A stretch of 5,470 nucleotides of DNA from NCBI GenBank assembly GCA_964519995.1, contig CAZFLY010000105.1, positions 1 to 5,470 on the forward strand. The letters run 5' to 3'. Origin of the DNA: CAZFLY01 sp964519995 (GTDB lineage Bacteria > Planctomycetota > Phycisphaerae > Sedimentisphaerales > Anaerobacaceae). The notes below the pieces were generated by a model, which saw only the letters and a program-made list of their open reading frames with translations, did not search any database and was not told where the DNA came from. The stretch's first letter is position 1. Each line of letters starts with the position of its first letter. Shown here piece by piece: positions 1 to 5,470 of the stretch. Made by a program: the position numbers and the translations under genes.

Positions 1-486
1 TTTATCTACAAATTCGGGTTTGATAAAGAGTTGGGCCATAAGCGAAAGTTGCTTCTCAGGTTCAGGTGCTGTTCCTCGGAAGGTGGGATTGGTGTTTGAT
101 TCGTACATTTCCCAAATGGTAAGTTCAATTTTCTCAGTTACCTTTGGAGCCATATCAAACCAGTTCTTAAGGTAAGGCATCTTCATGTGGAGATCCCAAT
201 CCTCTCTGCTCCGCCAGTTTTCGTAAAACAAGTACATCCTGGGATTTACTTCTAAAGTATCCAAATCGATATTCACATGCATGTCGTATTGGAGGCACCC
301 CGGCTCTTTATGGGTAAGGGGTACCAGTTTGAGGAGTTCTTGCTCGACCTGCTTCTCAAATCCGGGTTTCACATAGACGACAGCCACAACCGTAAGTTTC
401 TTGTTGTTTCCTGCAAAGACAGGACTGCTGGCCAATAAGGAGATAACCAAACCCAGAATGACCAATTGACTTATTCTTCTTACCAT
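1..486 (-). CDS. Exported ABM-domain (antibiotic biosynthesis monooxygenase-like) protein, probably tandem-domain; 3' end outside window
   Basis: The reading frame is open from an ATG at 484-486 to the window edge, giving 162 residues with no stop. Residues 1-25 form a signal peptide (MVRRISQ, hydrophobic core, then SSPVFA before GNNKK), so the product is exported. Residues ~30-127 match the ABM ferredoxin-like fold: a beta strand (LTVVAVVYVKPGFE), a helix, the EPGCLQYDMH strand, then MYLFYENWRSREDWDLHM, which carries the family's E-x-W and helix-plus-His pattern. After a Pro/Glu linker (~residues 135-145), 'LSLMAQLFIKPEF' looks like the first strand of a second ABM domain that continues beyond position 1. 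A strong Shine-Dalgarno, AAAGGGGG (496-503 on the plus strand), precedes the ATG by about 9 nt. ABM proteins include quinol monooxygenases and heme-degrading enzymes, but most are functionally unknown. Secreted forms are less usual than cytoplasmic ones. The fold assignment is confident; the substrate is unknown. Confidence 0.85.
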   Translation of the reverse strand, partial: MVRRISQLVILGLVISLLASSPVFAGNNKKLTVVAVVYVKPGFEKQVEQELLKLVPLTHKEPGCLQYDMHVNIDLDTLEVNPRMYLFYENWRSREDWDLHMKMPYLKNWFDMAPKVTEKIELTIWEMYESNTNPTFRGTAPEPEKQLSLMAQLFIKPEFVDK

Positions 487-487
487 G

Positions 488-559
488 TTAATCTACCCCC
501 TTTCTTCGAGGGTGATTTGGAATAACACGCTGAGGCTCATTCCCAATCTCATCCCTCAT
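488..559 (-). CDS. Possible 23-residue translationally coupled mini-ORF (or frameshifted tail of the upstream small gene)
   Basis: An ATG at 557-559 overlaps the TGA stop of the upstream small gene (ATGA arrangement). It opens 23 codons, MRDEIGNEPQ then RVIPNHPRRKGVD, ending in TAA at 488-490, one base before the ATG of the ABM gene. There is no Shine-Dalgarno of its own, so translation would depend on reinitiation. The last codons contain the ABM gene's ribosome-binding site, so reading this frame could influence access to it. Alternatively these codons are the original C-terminus of the 556-801 gene, separated by a one-base frame change. The peptide is very charged and has no recognisable family. 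The exact fit to both neighbours is the only support, and it could be coincidence. Confidence 0.25.
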   Translation of the reverse strand: MRDEIGNEPQRVIPNHPRRKGVD

Positions 560-801
560 AAGTTAATTTTTCGAACTGAGCTTATCCCCATTTTTCGCTT
601 GGGCATTTCGCTCAAGGTCCAGTTTTGACTATTTTTCAGAAATTCGGTGCCGGCAACTTCGGCATGAGCCGATACATTTGCCGACACCTTCTGAGGAATC
701 AGTTGAAATCCCTCATCTACTGATCTGGTCAATAAAAACAGCAAGATTCCTCCCGCAACAACACCTACCGCACACAGGATAATAATTTTAAACCTCATCA
801 T
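556..801 (-). CDS. Small single-pass membrane protein, unknown function
   Basis: The frame encodes 81 residues, or 80 if the second of two adjacent ATGs is used. The Shine-Dalgarno AGGAGA (805-810) lies only about 4 nt from the first ATG (799-801) but 7 nt from the second (796-798), so the second is the better start. Residues ~4-25 (FKIIILCAVGVVAGGILLFLLT) form one transmembrane helix or an uncleaved signal anchor. The remaining ~55 residues are polar, probably periplasmic, and end in a basic tail (MPKRKMGISSVRKINL). I recognise no family. It starts 61 bp after the porin-like gene and is followed by the ABM gene 69 bp later, so the three may be co-transcribed. The good ribosome-binding site and typical membrane topology favour a real gene. 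See the 488-559 entry for a possible extension in another frame. Confidence 0.6.
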   Translation of the reverse strand: MMRFKIIILCAVGVVAGGILLFLLTRSVDEGFQLIPQKVSANVSAHAEVAGTEFLKNSQNWTLSEMPKRKMGISSVRKINL

Positions 802-810
802 TATTCTCCT
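796..810 (-). promoter_or_regulatory. Ribosome-binding site deciding between two adjacent ATG starts
   Basis: On the minus strand AGGAGA is followed by ATA and then ATGATG. The distance is near-optimal for the second ATG (796-798) and short for the first (799-801), so translation probably begins at the second, or at both. Confidence 0.6.
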
Positions 811-862
811 TACTAAGACAATAATTTTGTTATTTTAGGTTTCTTTGCACCTGACTTTGGGC

Positions 863-1738
863 TTATCTGAAGCGGTACGTGGAGGTTACACCACACCAGA
901 TTTCATCCTCTTTATTGACAGAATCATCCATGGAAATTTGATAATTTACATATGGCATAATAGTTATATTGTCATTTCCTAAATTTGTACTGGCGCCAAG
1001 AACAGCATGGGACCAATCGTGATCAACACCGCCGAAACCGTCGTTGTAGGTGATGTCACCAGAGAGTCTAAGCTTTTGCTCTTGGCCGATCGGCCCAAAA
1101 TCGGGTACCGCGAGGTCATATGCAAGGCCGAAAATATGAATGAATCCCCCACATCCACTAATGTTGGAATTGCTTCTGCTTGGCCAGAGACACCCGACGT
1201 AGTAGTTCGGTATTAATGAGTCCACACCCAACAGTTGTGGCCATGAGAAGCTTACACCAATTTCCTGGGCGTCTGCCTTTCGTCCACCTACGTTGGGTTT
1301 GCCATAGTAGAAGTAATTGCCCGTGAGGTTAGTGACATAATGCGTGTCTTGTAGCAAAGCTGCTGTGTAGAAAATACCGAAGTCTAACTCAACAGAGTTC
1401 TCAAAACCGCTTGATAGCGGATAGATACCTATCACTTTTCCACTCAAGCCTGTATCGCCAAGCGTTACAGTAGCCACCGGGATAAAGATTCCGTGGTCAT
1501 CCAAGAGATCAAAGCCGTGCCATATGTGCTTGCTTTGGAATGTTGCACTCAGTTCAGCACCTATCTTACCTTTGATTCCATGTCGAATATCCAGCAGGTC
1601 AAATCCATAATACAGCACCTTAATCGGCGGTAGTGTGATTTGGTCAGCTCCTTGCTGGACAGATTCAGTTTCCTGACAATGGCCAATGCGTACCAGGCAC
1701 ACAAGAAGCGCACTGCACAACAATCTTTTTGTACTCAT
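863..1738 (-). CDS. Outer-membrane beta-barrel / porin-like protein (Gcw_chp/TorF-like)
   Basis: The product is 291 residues from the ATG at 1736-1738. A longer frame opens at 1777, but only the inner ATG has a good Shine-Dalgarno (AGAAGG about 7 nt upstream) and puts the signal peptide at the N-terminus. Residues 1-22 (MSTKRLL, hydrophobic core, RIGHCQ) form that signal peptide. The mature protein alternates short aromatic/polar strands with Gly/Asn/Asp turns: SATFQSKHIWHGFDLLDD near the N-terminus, then repeated strands such as GNYFYYGKPN, IPNYYVG, LRLSGDITYNDG and IMPYVNYQISM. It ends in VTSTYRFR, close to the aromatic-terminal strand used by the outer-membrane assembly machinery. 'SKHIWHGFDL' resembles the 'SkYvwRGf' start of Gcw_chp/TorF-type barrels. 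The family match is from memory. A role in passive transport or as a structural barrel is inference. It follows the kinase gene by 144 bp and precedes the small membrane protein. Confidence 0.75.
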   Translation of the reverse strand: MSTKRLLCSALLVCLVRIGHCQETESVQQGADQITLPPIKVLYYGFDLLDIRHGIKGKIGAELSATFQSKHIWHGFDLLDDHGIFIPVATVTLGDTGLSGKVIGIYPLSSGFENSVELDFGIFYTAALLQDTHYVTNLTGNYFYYGKPNVGGRKADAQEIGVSFSWPQLLGVDSLIPNYYVGCLWPSRSNSNISGCGGFIHIFGLAYDLAVPDFGPIGQEQKLRLSGDITYNDGFGGVDHDWSHAVLGASTNLGNDNITIMPYVNYQISMDDSVNKEDEIWCGVTSTYRFR

Positions 1739-1882
1739 AGCTATACCTTCTCTACACATGTTTTTGGTCACCCCCATTTTGTGAGGCTACTGCAATAGTT
1801 ATCCCCCACGTGTTGGATCGCTAATGGCTATGCAACCTTCTGCTTGTTAGATACACCCCCAAAATTGTTGCAGCTCTGACTA
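1739..1882 (-). other. Intergenic leader between kinase and porin genes, with repeated G-tracts
   Basis: This 144-bp gap holds three minus-strand GGGGG tracts (1856-1860, 1803-1807, 1771-1775). The first two are followed by TAAC within 6 and 1 nt. The heptamer AGAAGGT followed by a TAGC-containing stretch occurs twice (1835-1841 and 1745-1751 on the plus strand); the second copy serves as the porin's ribosome-binding site. A weak inverted repeat (GTTGCA at 1867-1872 and TGCAAC at 1831-1836, ~30-nt loop) lies just after the kinase stop but has no U-tract, so it is not a convincing terminator. I see no clear -35/-10 pair. Confidence 0.4.
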
Positions 1883-4456
1883 TTACTTTCGACTAACAAC
1901 AGCCTCGACTGTACTGTCATTGACCAGGATTTTTTGCTTTGGCAGTGTAAACCAAAACGTGCTTCCTTTACCCACTTCTGATTCGACCCAGATGTTGCCG
2001 CCGTATAATTCAACGATTTTTTTGACGACGGCAAGACCGATGCCTGTGCTTCTACATTCGTCGCTTGTTGCCAACGTCTGGAACATTTTGAAGATTTTTC
2101 CGTGGTATTGCTCTGCAATGCCGGGACCATTGTCAGCAACGCTGAATTTCCAAAAGTCGTCCTCTTCAATGCAGCCGATTCTTATCTTGCCTTGAGGCTT
2201 ATCCATATATTTGATTGCGTTGATTATGAGGTTTTGGAAAACTTGCATCAGGCGTATCTTTTCACATACCACTTTGGGCAGTTCGCCATCGATGATTATG
2301 TCGAAGTTTTCAGGTGGAGAAATCTGAGCGATTATTTCGGGTATAAGCATGTTTAGGTTTACTTTCTCCATGTGTCTTGCTGAGCGTCCTATTTCCGAAT
2401 ATCGCAGGATGCTATCGATGAGTTCATTCATTCGCGAGACCCTACCTTTGAGCAGTCGAATCTGCTGTTTGCCTTGCTCGTCGAATTTGTCGCCGTAGTC
2501 ACTGGCAAGCCAGTCAGACAGAGTTCCTATTGCACGCAGAGGAGCTTTTAAGTCGTGGGCTGTTATATAGGCGAAATCCTGAAGTTCTATGTTGGAGCGT
2601 CTCAGTTCTTGGACTGTTGTTCTGAGGTCTGCGTTTAGTTTCTCAAGGGCCTGTTCTGCCTTTTTGCGAGCGGTGATGTCCCAGAAGATGCCAAAGATGC
2701 CTATGATGTTGCCACTTTCATCCCATACCGGTGACTTTAGAGTGCGGACAATTAGTTCATTGTCGTTATTGATATATGTTTCTTCTATCTCCTCTGCTTT
2801 TCCGGATTTGATGATTCTTTTGTCGTCGGCTATATACTTTTCAGCCAGGTTTTTAGGGTGGAAGTCATAGTCGGTCTTTCCCTTCATCTCGTCAGTTGTT
2901 ATTTTGAGGTCTTGCGCATAACTTTCATTGCACAAAAGATAAGTTGAGTTTATATCTTTATAGAATATTTTCTGTGGGATGTTCTTAAGAAGGGTTCTAT
3001 ACCTGTGCTCACTCTCGCGCAGTGCTTGCTCGGCCTTTCTACGTTCTGCGGCCTCCAGTTTCAAAGATATCATGTCCGCAATAGAGGCGGCAAAATCTTG
3101 TTCTTCGAGCGTCCATTCTCGTATGGGTCCAATATGTTCGTGACAAATAACACCGACAATTTTACCGTGAAGTCTTATAGGGACATCCATCATTGATGTA
3201 ATCCCTAAAGGTTCCAGGTATTTTGTAAGGAATTCATTTGTTCGAGCGTCCTTGCGAGCGTCATTCGCTGCTACGATGCGGCTACCTTCCAAGGCCTGGA
3301 AGTATTTTGGATAATCTTGTACCGTTATGATGCCGATTCGTTCGTGGATGTTTTCACTTCGCTTGTAAAGGTCCTCGCAGATTAGCCGGGACCTTTTTGG
3401 GTCGAAAAGCCATATACTGACGCGTTCGATGGTTAGAGTTTTGGCGTCTTCTTCAGTGATTTTTTTCAATATCGAAGACAGATCGTTTCCGGCCATTTTT
3501 TCGAGCTTAAGAAGCGTGCCCTGATGATGGATGATTTGCTCAGCTCTTCTTTTTAGGATTTGTTCTGCCTTTTTGCGGTAAGCGACTTCGCGATTTAGCT
3601 GTTCATTGGCAGCGGTTAGGTCTGCTGTTCGCTCTTGGACTCGTGTCTCCAACTGCTCATTGGTGCCTACAAGAGCAGAATCACGCTGCTGTATTTGCTC
3701 GAGCATCTCATTGAACGCATCAATCAACAAGCCAACCTCATCGTTGCTGTGCTTGATAGCTCGCGTAGAATATTCTTTTCTTTCTGAGACGACCTTCGCC
3801 ACATCGGCCAGACCCAGAATCGGCCCAGAGATTACCTTCTGCAGTTTAGAAGAGACCAGGTACGCTACCAAAGACGACAGTGCCAATACAGCAGCTATGA
3901 TGGTTGCATTGCGTTTGAGTCTTGCGTACATAGGACGAAGGTCTGATTGGATACAAACGGTTCCAATTGTGGCGTTGTCAAGCATAATTGGCCTGAAAAC
4001 TGTCACGAGGCCATCTGAGAAAAAGTGGCCGGTTTGTTGGGGTTCAGGTGGTGTGACATTGGTATCGTTGCTGTCACGGTAATAAGCGGCAAAGACGCTG
4101 CCGGTTTTGGTGTATACACATCCGAAGACGTTCGATGGTTCTATACGAAGTGCGTTTAGTATCTCCTCGGAATCTTTTACATCTTCGAAAGCCAGCGCGG
4201 CTTTGCAGTTGTCCGCTATCATCTCCGCCTGCGTAGAGAGGTCTTGGACCATATCGTAACGTAGTGCACTCCATTCCCAAATAATGAAGATGGTTCCTGA
4301 TAAGAATAGCGCCAAAATGCACGTTAGCATTATGATAGAAATCAACTTATATTTTATTGCCACGTTCCGTATCAGAGGCAAAGATAATGTCAGAGGACGT
4401 GGATGGTTATGCTTTTTTCTAATCATTTTTGCTTTTCTCGATAGGGTCTCGGTCAA
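1883..4456 (-). CDS. Membrane hybrid-sensor histidine kinase: CHASE8-like, HAMP, GAF, PAS, HisKA, HATPase
   Basis: The product is 857 residues from a TTG at 4454-4456, which has AGGAAG 6 nt upstream. An ATG at 4424-4426 (residue 11) is an alternative with no clear Shine-Dalgarno but a tighter 8-nt overlap with the yfiR-like gene. Domains in order: transmembrane helix ~36-60; periplasmic CHASE8-like domain ~66-172 (ADNCKAALAFEDVKDSEEIL is typical); transmembrane helix ~184-203; HAMP ~204-258 (NDEVGLLIDAFNEML); coiled coil ~260-318; GAF ~325-470; PAS ~480-600; HisKA ~622-690 with phosphoacceptor His634 in ITAHDLKAPLRAI; HATPase ~730-840 with N-box QNLIINAIKY, G1 DNGPGI and G2 STGIGLAVV. All catalytic boxes are intact, so it should be an active ATP-dependent autokinase of the phytochrome-like HisKA group. 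There is no receiver domain, and no response regulator is encoded in the window. The upstream YfiR-like protein is the likely periplasmic partner of the CHASE8-like domain (inference from YfiR-YfiN). The signal sensed by GAF and PAS is unknown. Confidence 0.92.
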   Translation of the reverse strand: MTETLSRKAKMIRKKHNHPRPLTLSLPLIRNVAIKYKLISIIMLTCILALFLSGTIFIIWEWSALRYDMVQDLSTQAEMIADNCKAALAFEDVKDSEEILNALRIEPSNVFGCVYTKTGSVFAAYYRDSNDTNVTPPEPQQTGHFFSDGLVTVFRPIMLDNATIGTVCIQSDLRPMYARLKRNATIIAAVLALSSLVAYLVSSKLQKVISGPILGLADVAKVVSERKEYSTRAIKHSNDEVGLLIDAFNEMLEQIQQRDSALVGTNEQLETRVQERTADLTAANEQLNREVAYRKKAEQILKRRAEQIIHHQGTLLKLEKMAGNDLSSILKKITEEDAKTLTIERVSIWLFDPKRSRLICEDLYKRSENIHERIGIITVQDYPKYFQALEGSRIVAANDARKDARTNEFLTKYLEPLGITSMMDVPIRLHGKIVGVICHEHIGPIREWTLEEQDFAASIADMISLKLEAAERRKAEQALRESEHRYRTLLKNIPQKIFYKDINSTYLLCNESYAQDLKITTDEMKGKTDYDFHPKNLAEKYIADDKRIIKSGKAEEIEETYINNDNELIVRTLKSPVWDESGNIIGIFGIFWDITARKKAEQALEKLNADLRTTVQELRRSNIELQDFAYITAHDLKAPLRAIGTLSDWLASDYGDKFDEQGKQQIRLLKGRVSRMNELIDSILRYSEIGRSARHMEKVNLNMLIPEIIAQISPPENFDIIIDGELPKVVCEKIRLMQVFQNLIINAIKYMDKPQGKIRIGCIEEDDFWKFSVADNGPGIAEQYHGKIFKMFQTLATSDECRSTGIGLAVVKKIVELYGGNIWVESEVGKGSTFWFTLPKQKILVNDSTVEAVVSRK

Positions 4457-5099
4457 CCAGCTTCCTGGCTAAACGTAAGAGTTTGGACCTCATCTCAAGG
4501 TTGGCACGTTTGGCGTTAGCGACATTGATTTCAAAATAAAACTTGTTTTTTTCCATCGTTAAGTTGATGATTCCACCAGCCTGAAGGAATCCTTCCATGT
4601 CGGCAACTGTCAGAACACTGTGAGCTTTTATAGAGTTTATAATATTGCCGACATACTCTTTTTCCGATGCGCAGACGAATAACAGATGACATTTTCTGAT
4701 GGCCTCAATGTCAGGATGTATCCGGTTATCATCATTCCTGTCAGATTCCGTCAGTTCCGTATGACTTTTGAATCGTTTTGTGACGACCATCCTACCTTTT
4801 ATGCTTTTGTCCTTGAGACTCTCAAAGGCATCTTGAAACGGGTCTCTGCCGAGAATGCCTATGGTTATCGGCTCATTGTGGTCGTCAGGTTCCTCTTTTT
4901 CTTTCGGCCAATCCACGAACTGGATGAAGTTATAAAGGAAGGCAGCTTTGATTTTGTATTCGCGTGTGCTATCTTGGCCGTTTTGTGCATAGCAAACCGG
5001 TGCCAACGACAATAAAACCGGACCAAATAGTATCAGACTGTAAACCCTGATTGTCGTTTTTTTGGCTCCTGCCATATTATCTGACCTATTTATATCCAT
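4419..5099 (-). CDS. Periplasmic YfiR/DUF4154-family protein
   Basis: The frame gives 226 residues from the ATG at 5097-5099. An inner ATG at 5073-5075 (residue 9) has a better ribosome-binding site (AGGT about 8 nt upstream) and makes a normal ~30-residue signal peptide (MAGAKKTTIR, hydrophobic core, VCYAQ), so the true product is probably 218 residues. The mature part shows the family hallmarks: EYKIKAAFLYNFIQFVDWP (48-65), ITIGILGRDPF (78-88), CHLLFVCASE (137-146), SVLTVADMEGFLQAGGIINL (161-180) and FYFEINVANAKRANLEMRSKLL (187-208). Only two cysteines (137, 143) remain after signal cleavage. A charged insert at ~111-130 lengthens the loop before the CHLLF strand. In Pseudomonas, YfiR holds a CHASE8-bearing diguanylate cyclase inactive from the periplasm. 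Here the gene overlaps a CHASE8-like histidine kinase, so control of that kinase is the natural inference. The cysteine before YAQ does not form a proper lipobox. Confidence 0.9.
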   Translation of the reverse strand: MDINRSDNMAGAKKTTIRVYSLILFGPVLLSLAPVCYAQNGQDSTREYKIKAAFLYNFIQFVDWPKEKEEPDDHNEPITIGILGRDPFQDAFESLKDKSIKGRMVVTKRFKSHTELTESDRNDDNRIHPDIEAIRKCHLLFVCASEKEYVGNIINSIKAHSVLTVADMEGFLQAGGIINLTMEKNKFYFEINVANAKRANLEMRSKLLRLARKLVDRDPIEKSKND

Positions 5100-5100
5100 G

Positions 5101-5196
5101 TTTGTTACAGCTCATTCTGAGTATCGCCGAATTAAGCTCGCGAAAAGGGCACGCATAGCGAGCAGCGCCAGTGCCGCGCTGTTCAGTCCCTGCGCT
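5101..5196 (-). repeat. GC-rich segment of unknown origin replacing the body of the TonB receptor gene
   Basis: Immediately after the receptor's ETPTA codons the sequence changes character. It becomes GC-rich (runs such as AGCGCGGCACTGGCGCTGCT) and loses any similarity to a plug domain in all three minus-strand frames. It contains a perfect 6-bp stem CAGCGC/GCGCTG with a 7-nt loop (5163-5181). In the receptor frame it gives a 36-residue tail (SAGTEQRGTGAARY onward) ending in TAG at 5086-5088, just inside the yfiR-like gene. It may be a small dispersed repeat or the scar of a deletion or insertion. One copy alone cannot prove a repeat. Confidence 0.35.
5163..5181. other. GC-rich hairpin
   Basis: The inverted repeat CAGCGC (5163-5168) and GCGCTG (5176-5181) encloses the loop CAGTGCC. 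No T-run follows on either strand, so it is not a standard intrinsic terminator. It sits in the anomalous segment between the receptor remnant and the yfiR-like gene. Confidence 0.5.
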
Positions 5197-5396
5197 GGCG
5201 GTAGGTGTTTCTAAGAGGCTTACCTTGGTTTTGGAAGCCATGGCGATATCAACATTCATCAATTCTTCGAGTGACATTTCAAAAAATCAGCCAGTTGGTT
5301 CGCATTCTCCCGAAGTGCGAACAGTTCTGCATCAAAGGCGAAGGCGATCACTAACGCAAGGATAAATACAGATGTTCCTCTTCGAGTCCCCAGCAT
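5197..5396 (-). pseudogene. TonB-dependent receptor, N-terminal remnant with frameshift
   Basis: An ATG at 5394-5396, preceded by a GGGGGG Shine-Dalgarno-like tract (5406-5411) at ~9 nt, starts a signal peptide (MLGTRRGTSV, then FILALVIAFAFDAELFA) and continues LRENANQLADF. This frame then reads LKCHSKN and stops at 5259-5261. In the next frame, from 5280, the sequence is EMSLEELMNVDIAMASKTK and then VSLLETPTA, the near-invariant entry to the plug domain of many TonB-dependent receptors. One base too few in the six-T run (plus-strand A at 5281-5286) separates the halves; a seventh T would give ...ADFFEMSLEELMNV in one frame. After ETPTA (5197) the plug and beta-barrel, normally several hundred residues, are absent. 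The start and signal peptide look healthy but no functional receptor can be made. Such receptors import siderophores, cobalamin or glycans; no substrate can be assigned. Confidence 0.75.
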
Positions 5397-5470
5397 TGTT
5401 ATAGACCCCCCATGAGGACATAGACGACTCTCTACCACGATCGTTTGCTGGAAGCCGATGCATTTTCATC

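Noticed and set aside
818..830. Imperfect palindrome ACAATAATTTTGT upstream of the small membrane gene
   Set aside because: Five of six pairs match, but the region is AT-rich and such palindromes arise easily by chance. No second copy or promoter context was seen.
1811..1860. Possible integron attC site (GTTGGAT and GTTAGAT core-like heptamers)
   Set aside because: Both heptamers are in the same orientation and no RYYYAAC partner was found, so no attC fold is possible. The GTAACAAAC near 5100 also fails the core consensus.
1831..1872. Terminator-like inverted repeat after the kinase
   Set aside because: The stem is only six bases (eight with a bulge), the loop is about 30 nt and there is no U-tract.
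1828..2169. 113-codon minus-strand frame overlapping the kinase C-terminus
   Set aside because: It is an out-of-frame shadow of the intact HATPase domain, with no start signal or recognisable domain.
3606..4082. 158-codon open frame on the plus strand
   Set aside because: It is the antisense shadow of the kinase's HAMP/coiled-coil region. It has no ribosome-binding site or family features, and the minus-strand frame has intact domains.
5086..5277. Free-standing 63-residue gene starting at the ATG at 5275-5277
   Set aside because: No Shine-Dalgarno precedes this ATG. Its first 27 residues are the interior of a TonB receptor and the rest lies in the anomalous GC-rich segment, so it is a fragment rather than an independent gene.
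5432..5470. Possible C-terminal tail (DENASASSKRSW, stop) of a gene upstream of the window edge
   Set aside because: Thirteen open codons at an edge are too few to support a gene.

Overview
The window is about 5.5 kb of moderately AT-leaning bacterial DNA in which every credible gene lies on the minus strand, so transcription runs from high to low coordinates. A TonB-dependent receptor start, signal-peptide-bearing proteins and an outer-membrane beta-barrel mark a Gram-negative-type envelope. The barrel protein resembles, from memory only, proteins common in Planctomycetota (Phycisphaerae-like) genomes. That lineage is a tentative guess and no search was possible.

Layout in transcription order. 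(1) 5397-5470 is leader sequence. (2) 5197-5396 is the first ~70 codons of a TonB-dependent receptor: a signal peptide followed by the typical 'SLEELMNV...ETPTA' entry to the plug domain. It is split by a one-base frame change in a run of six T (minus strand), and the rest of the receptor is missing. (3) 5101-5196 is a GC-rich segment with a compact hairpin that replaces the receptor body. (4) 4419-5099 encodes a periplasmic YfiR/DUF4154-family protein. (5) 1883-4456 encodes a large membrane histidine kinase (CHASE8-like periplasmic sensor, HAMP, coiled coil, GAF, PAS, HisKA, HATPase) that overlaps the yfiR-like gene. (6) 1739-1882 is an intergenic leader. (7) 863-1738 encodes an outer-membrane beta-barrel/porin-like protein. 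(8) 556-801 encodes a small single-pass membrane protein of unknown function. (9) 488-559 is a possible 23-residue coupled mini-ORF. (10) 1-486 encodes a secreted protein with one complete ABM (antibiotic biosynthesis monooxygenase-like) domain and the beginning of a second, cut by the window edge.

How they may work together: in Pseudomonas, YfiR is a periplasmic repressor of YfiN, a membrane diguanylate cyclase whose periplasmic part is a CHASE8 domain. Here a YfiR-like protein is encoded in overlap with a CHASE8-like sensor whose output is a histidine kinase. This suggests the same envelope-sensing input wired to phosphotransfer. The decayed TonB receptor upstream was probably the third member of the locus. 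No response regulator is present in the window. The downstream porin, small membrane protein and exported ABM protein form a second co-directional group that may be a separate transcription unit or a target of the kinase; neither is shown by the sequence.
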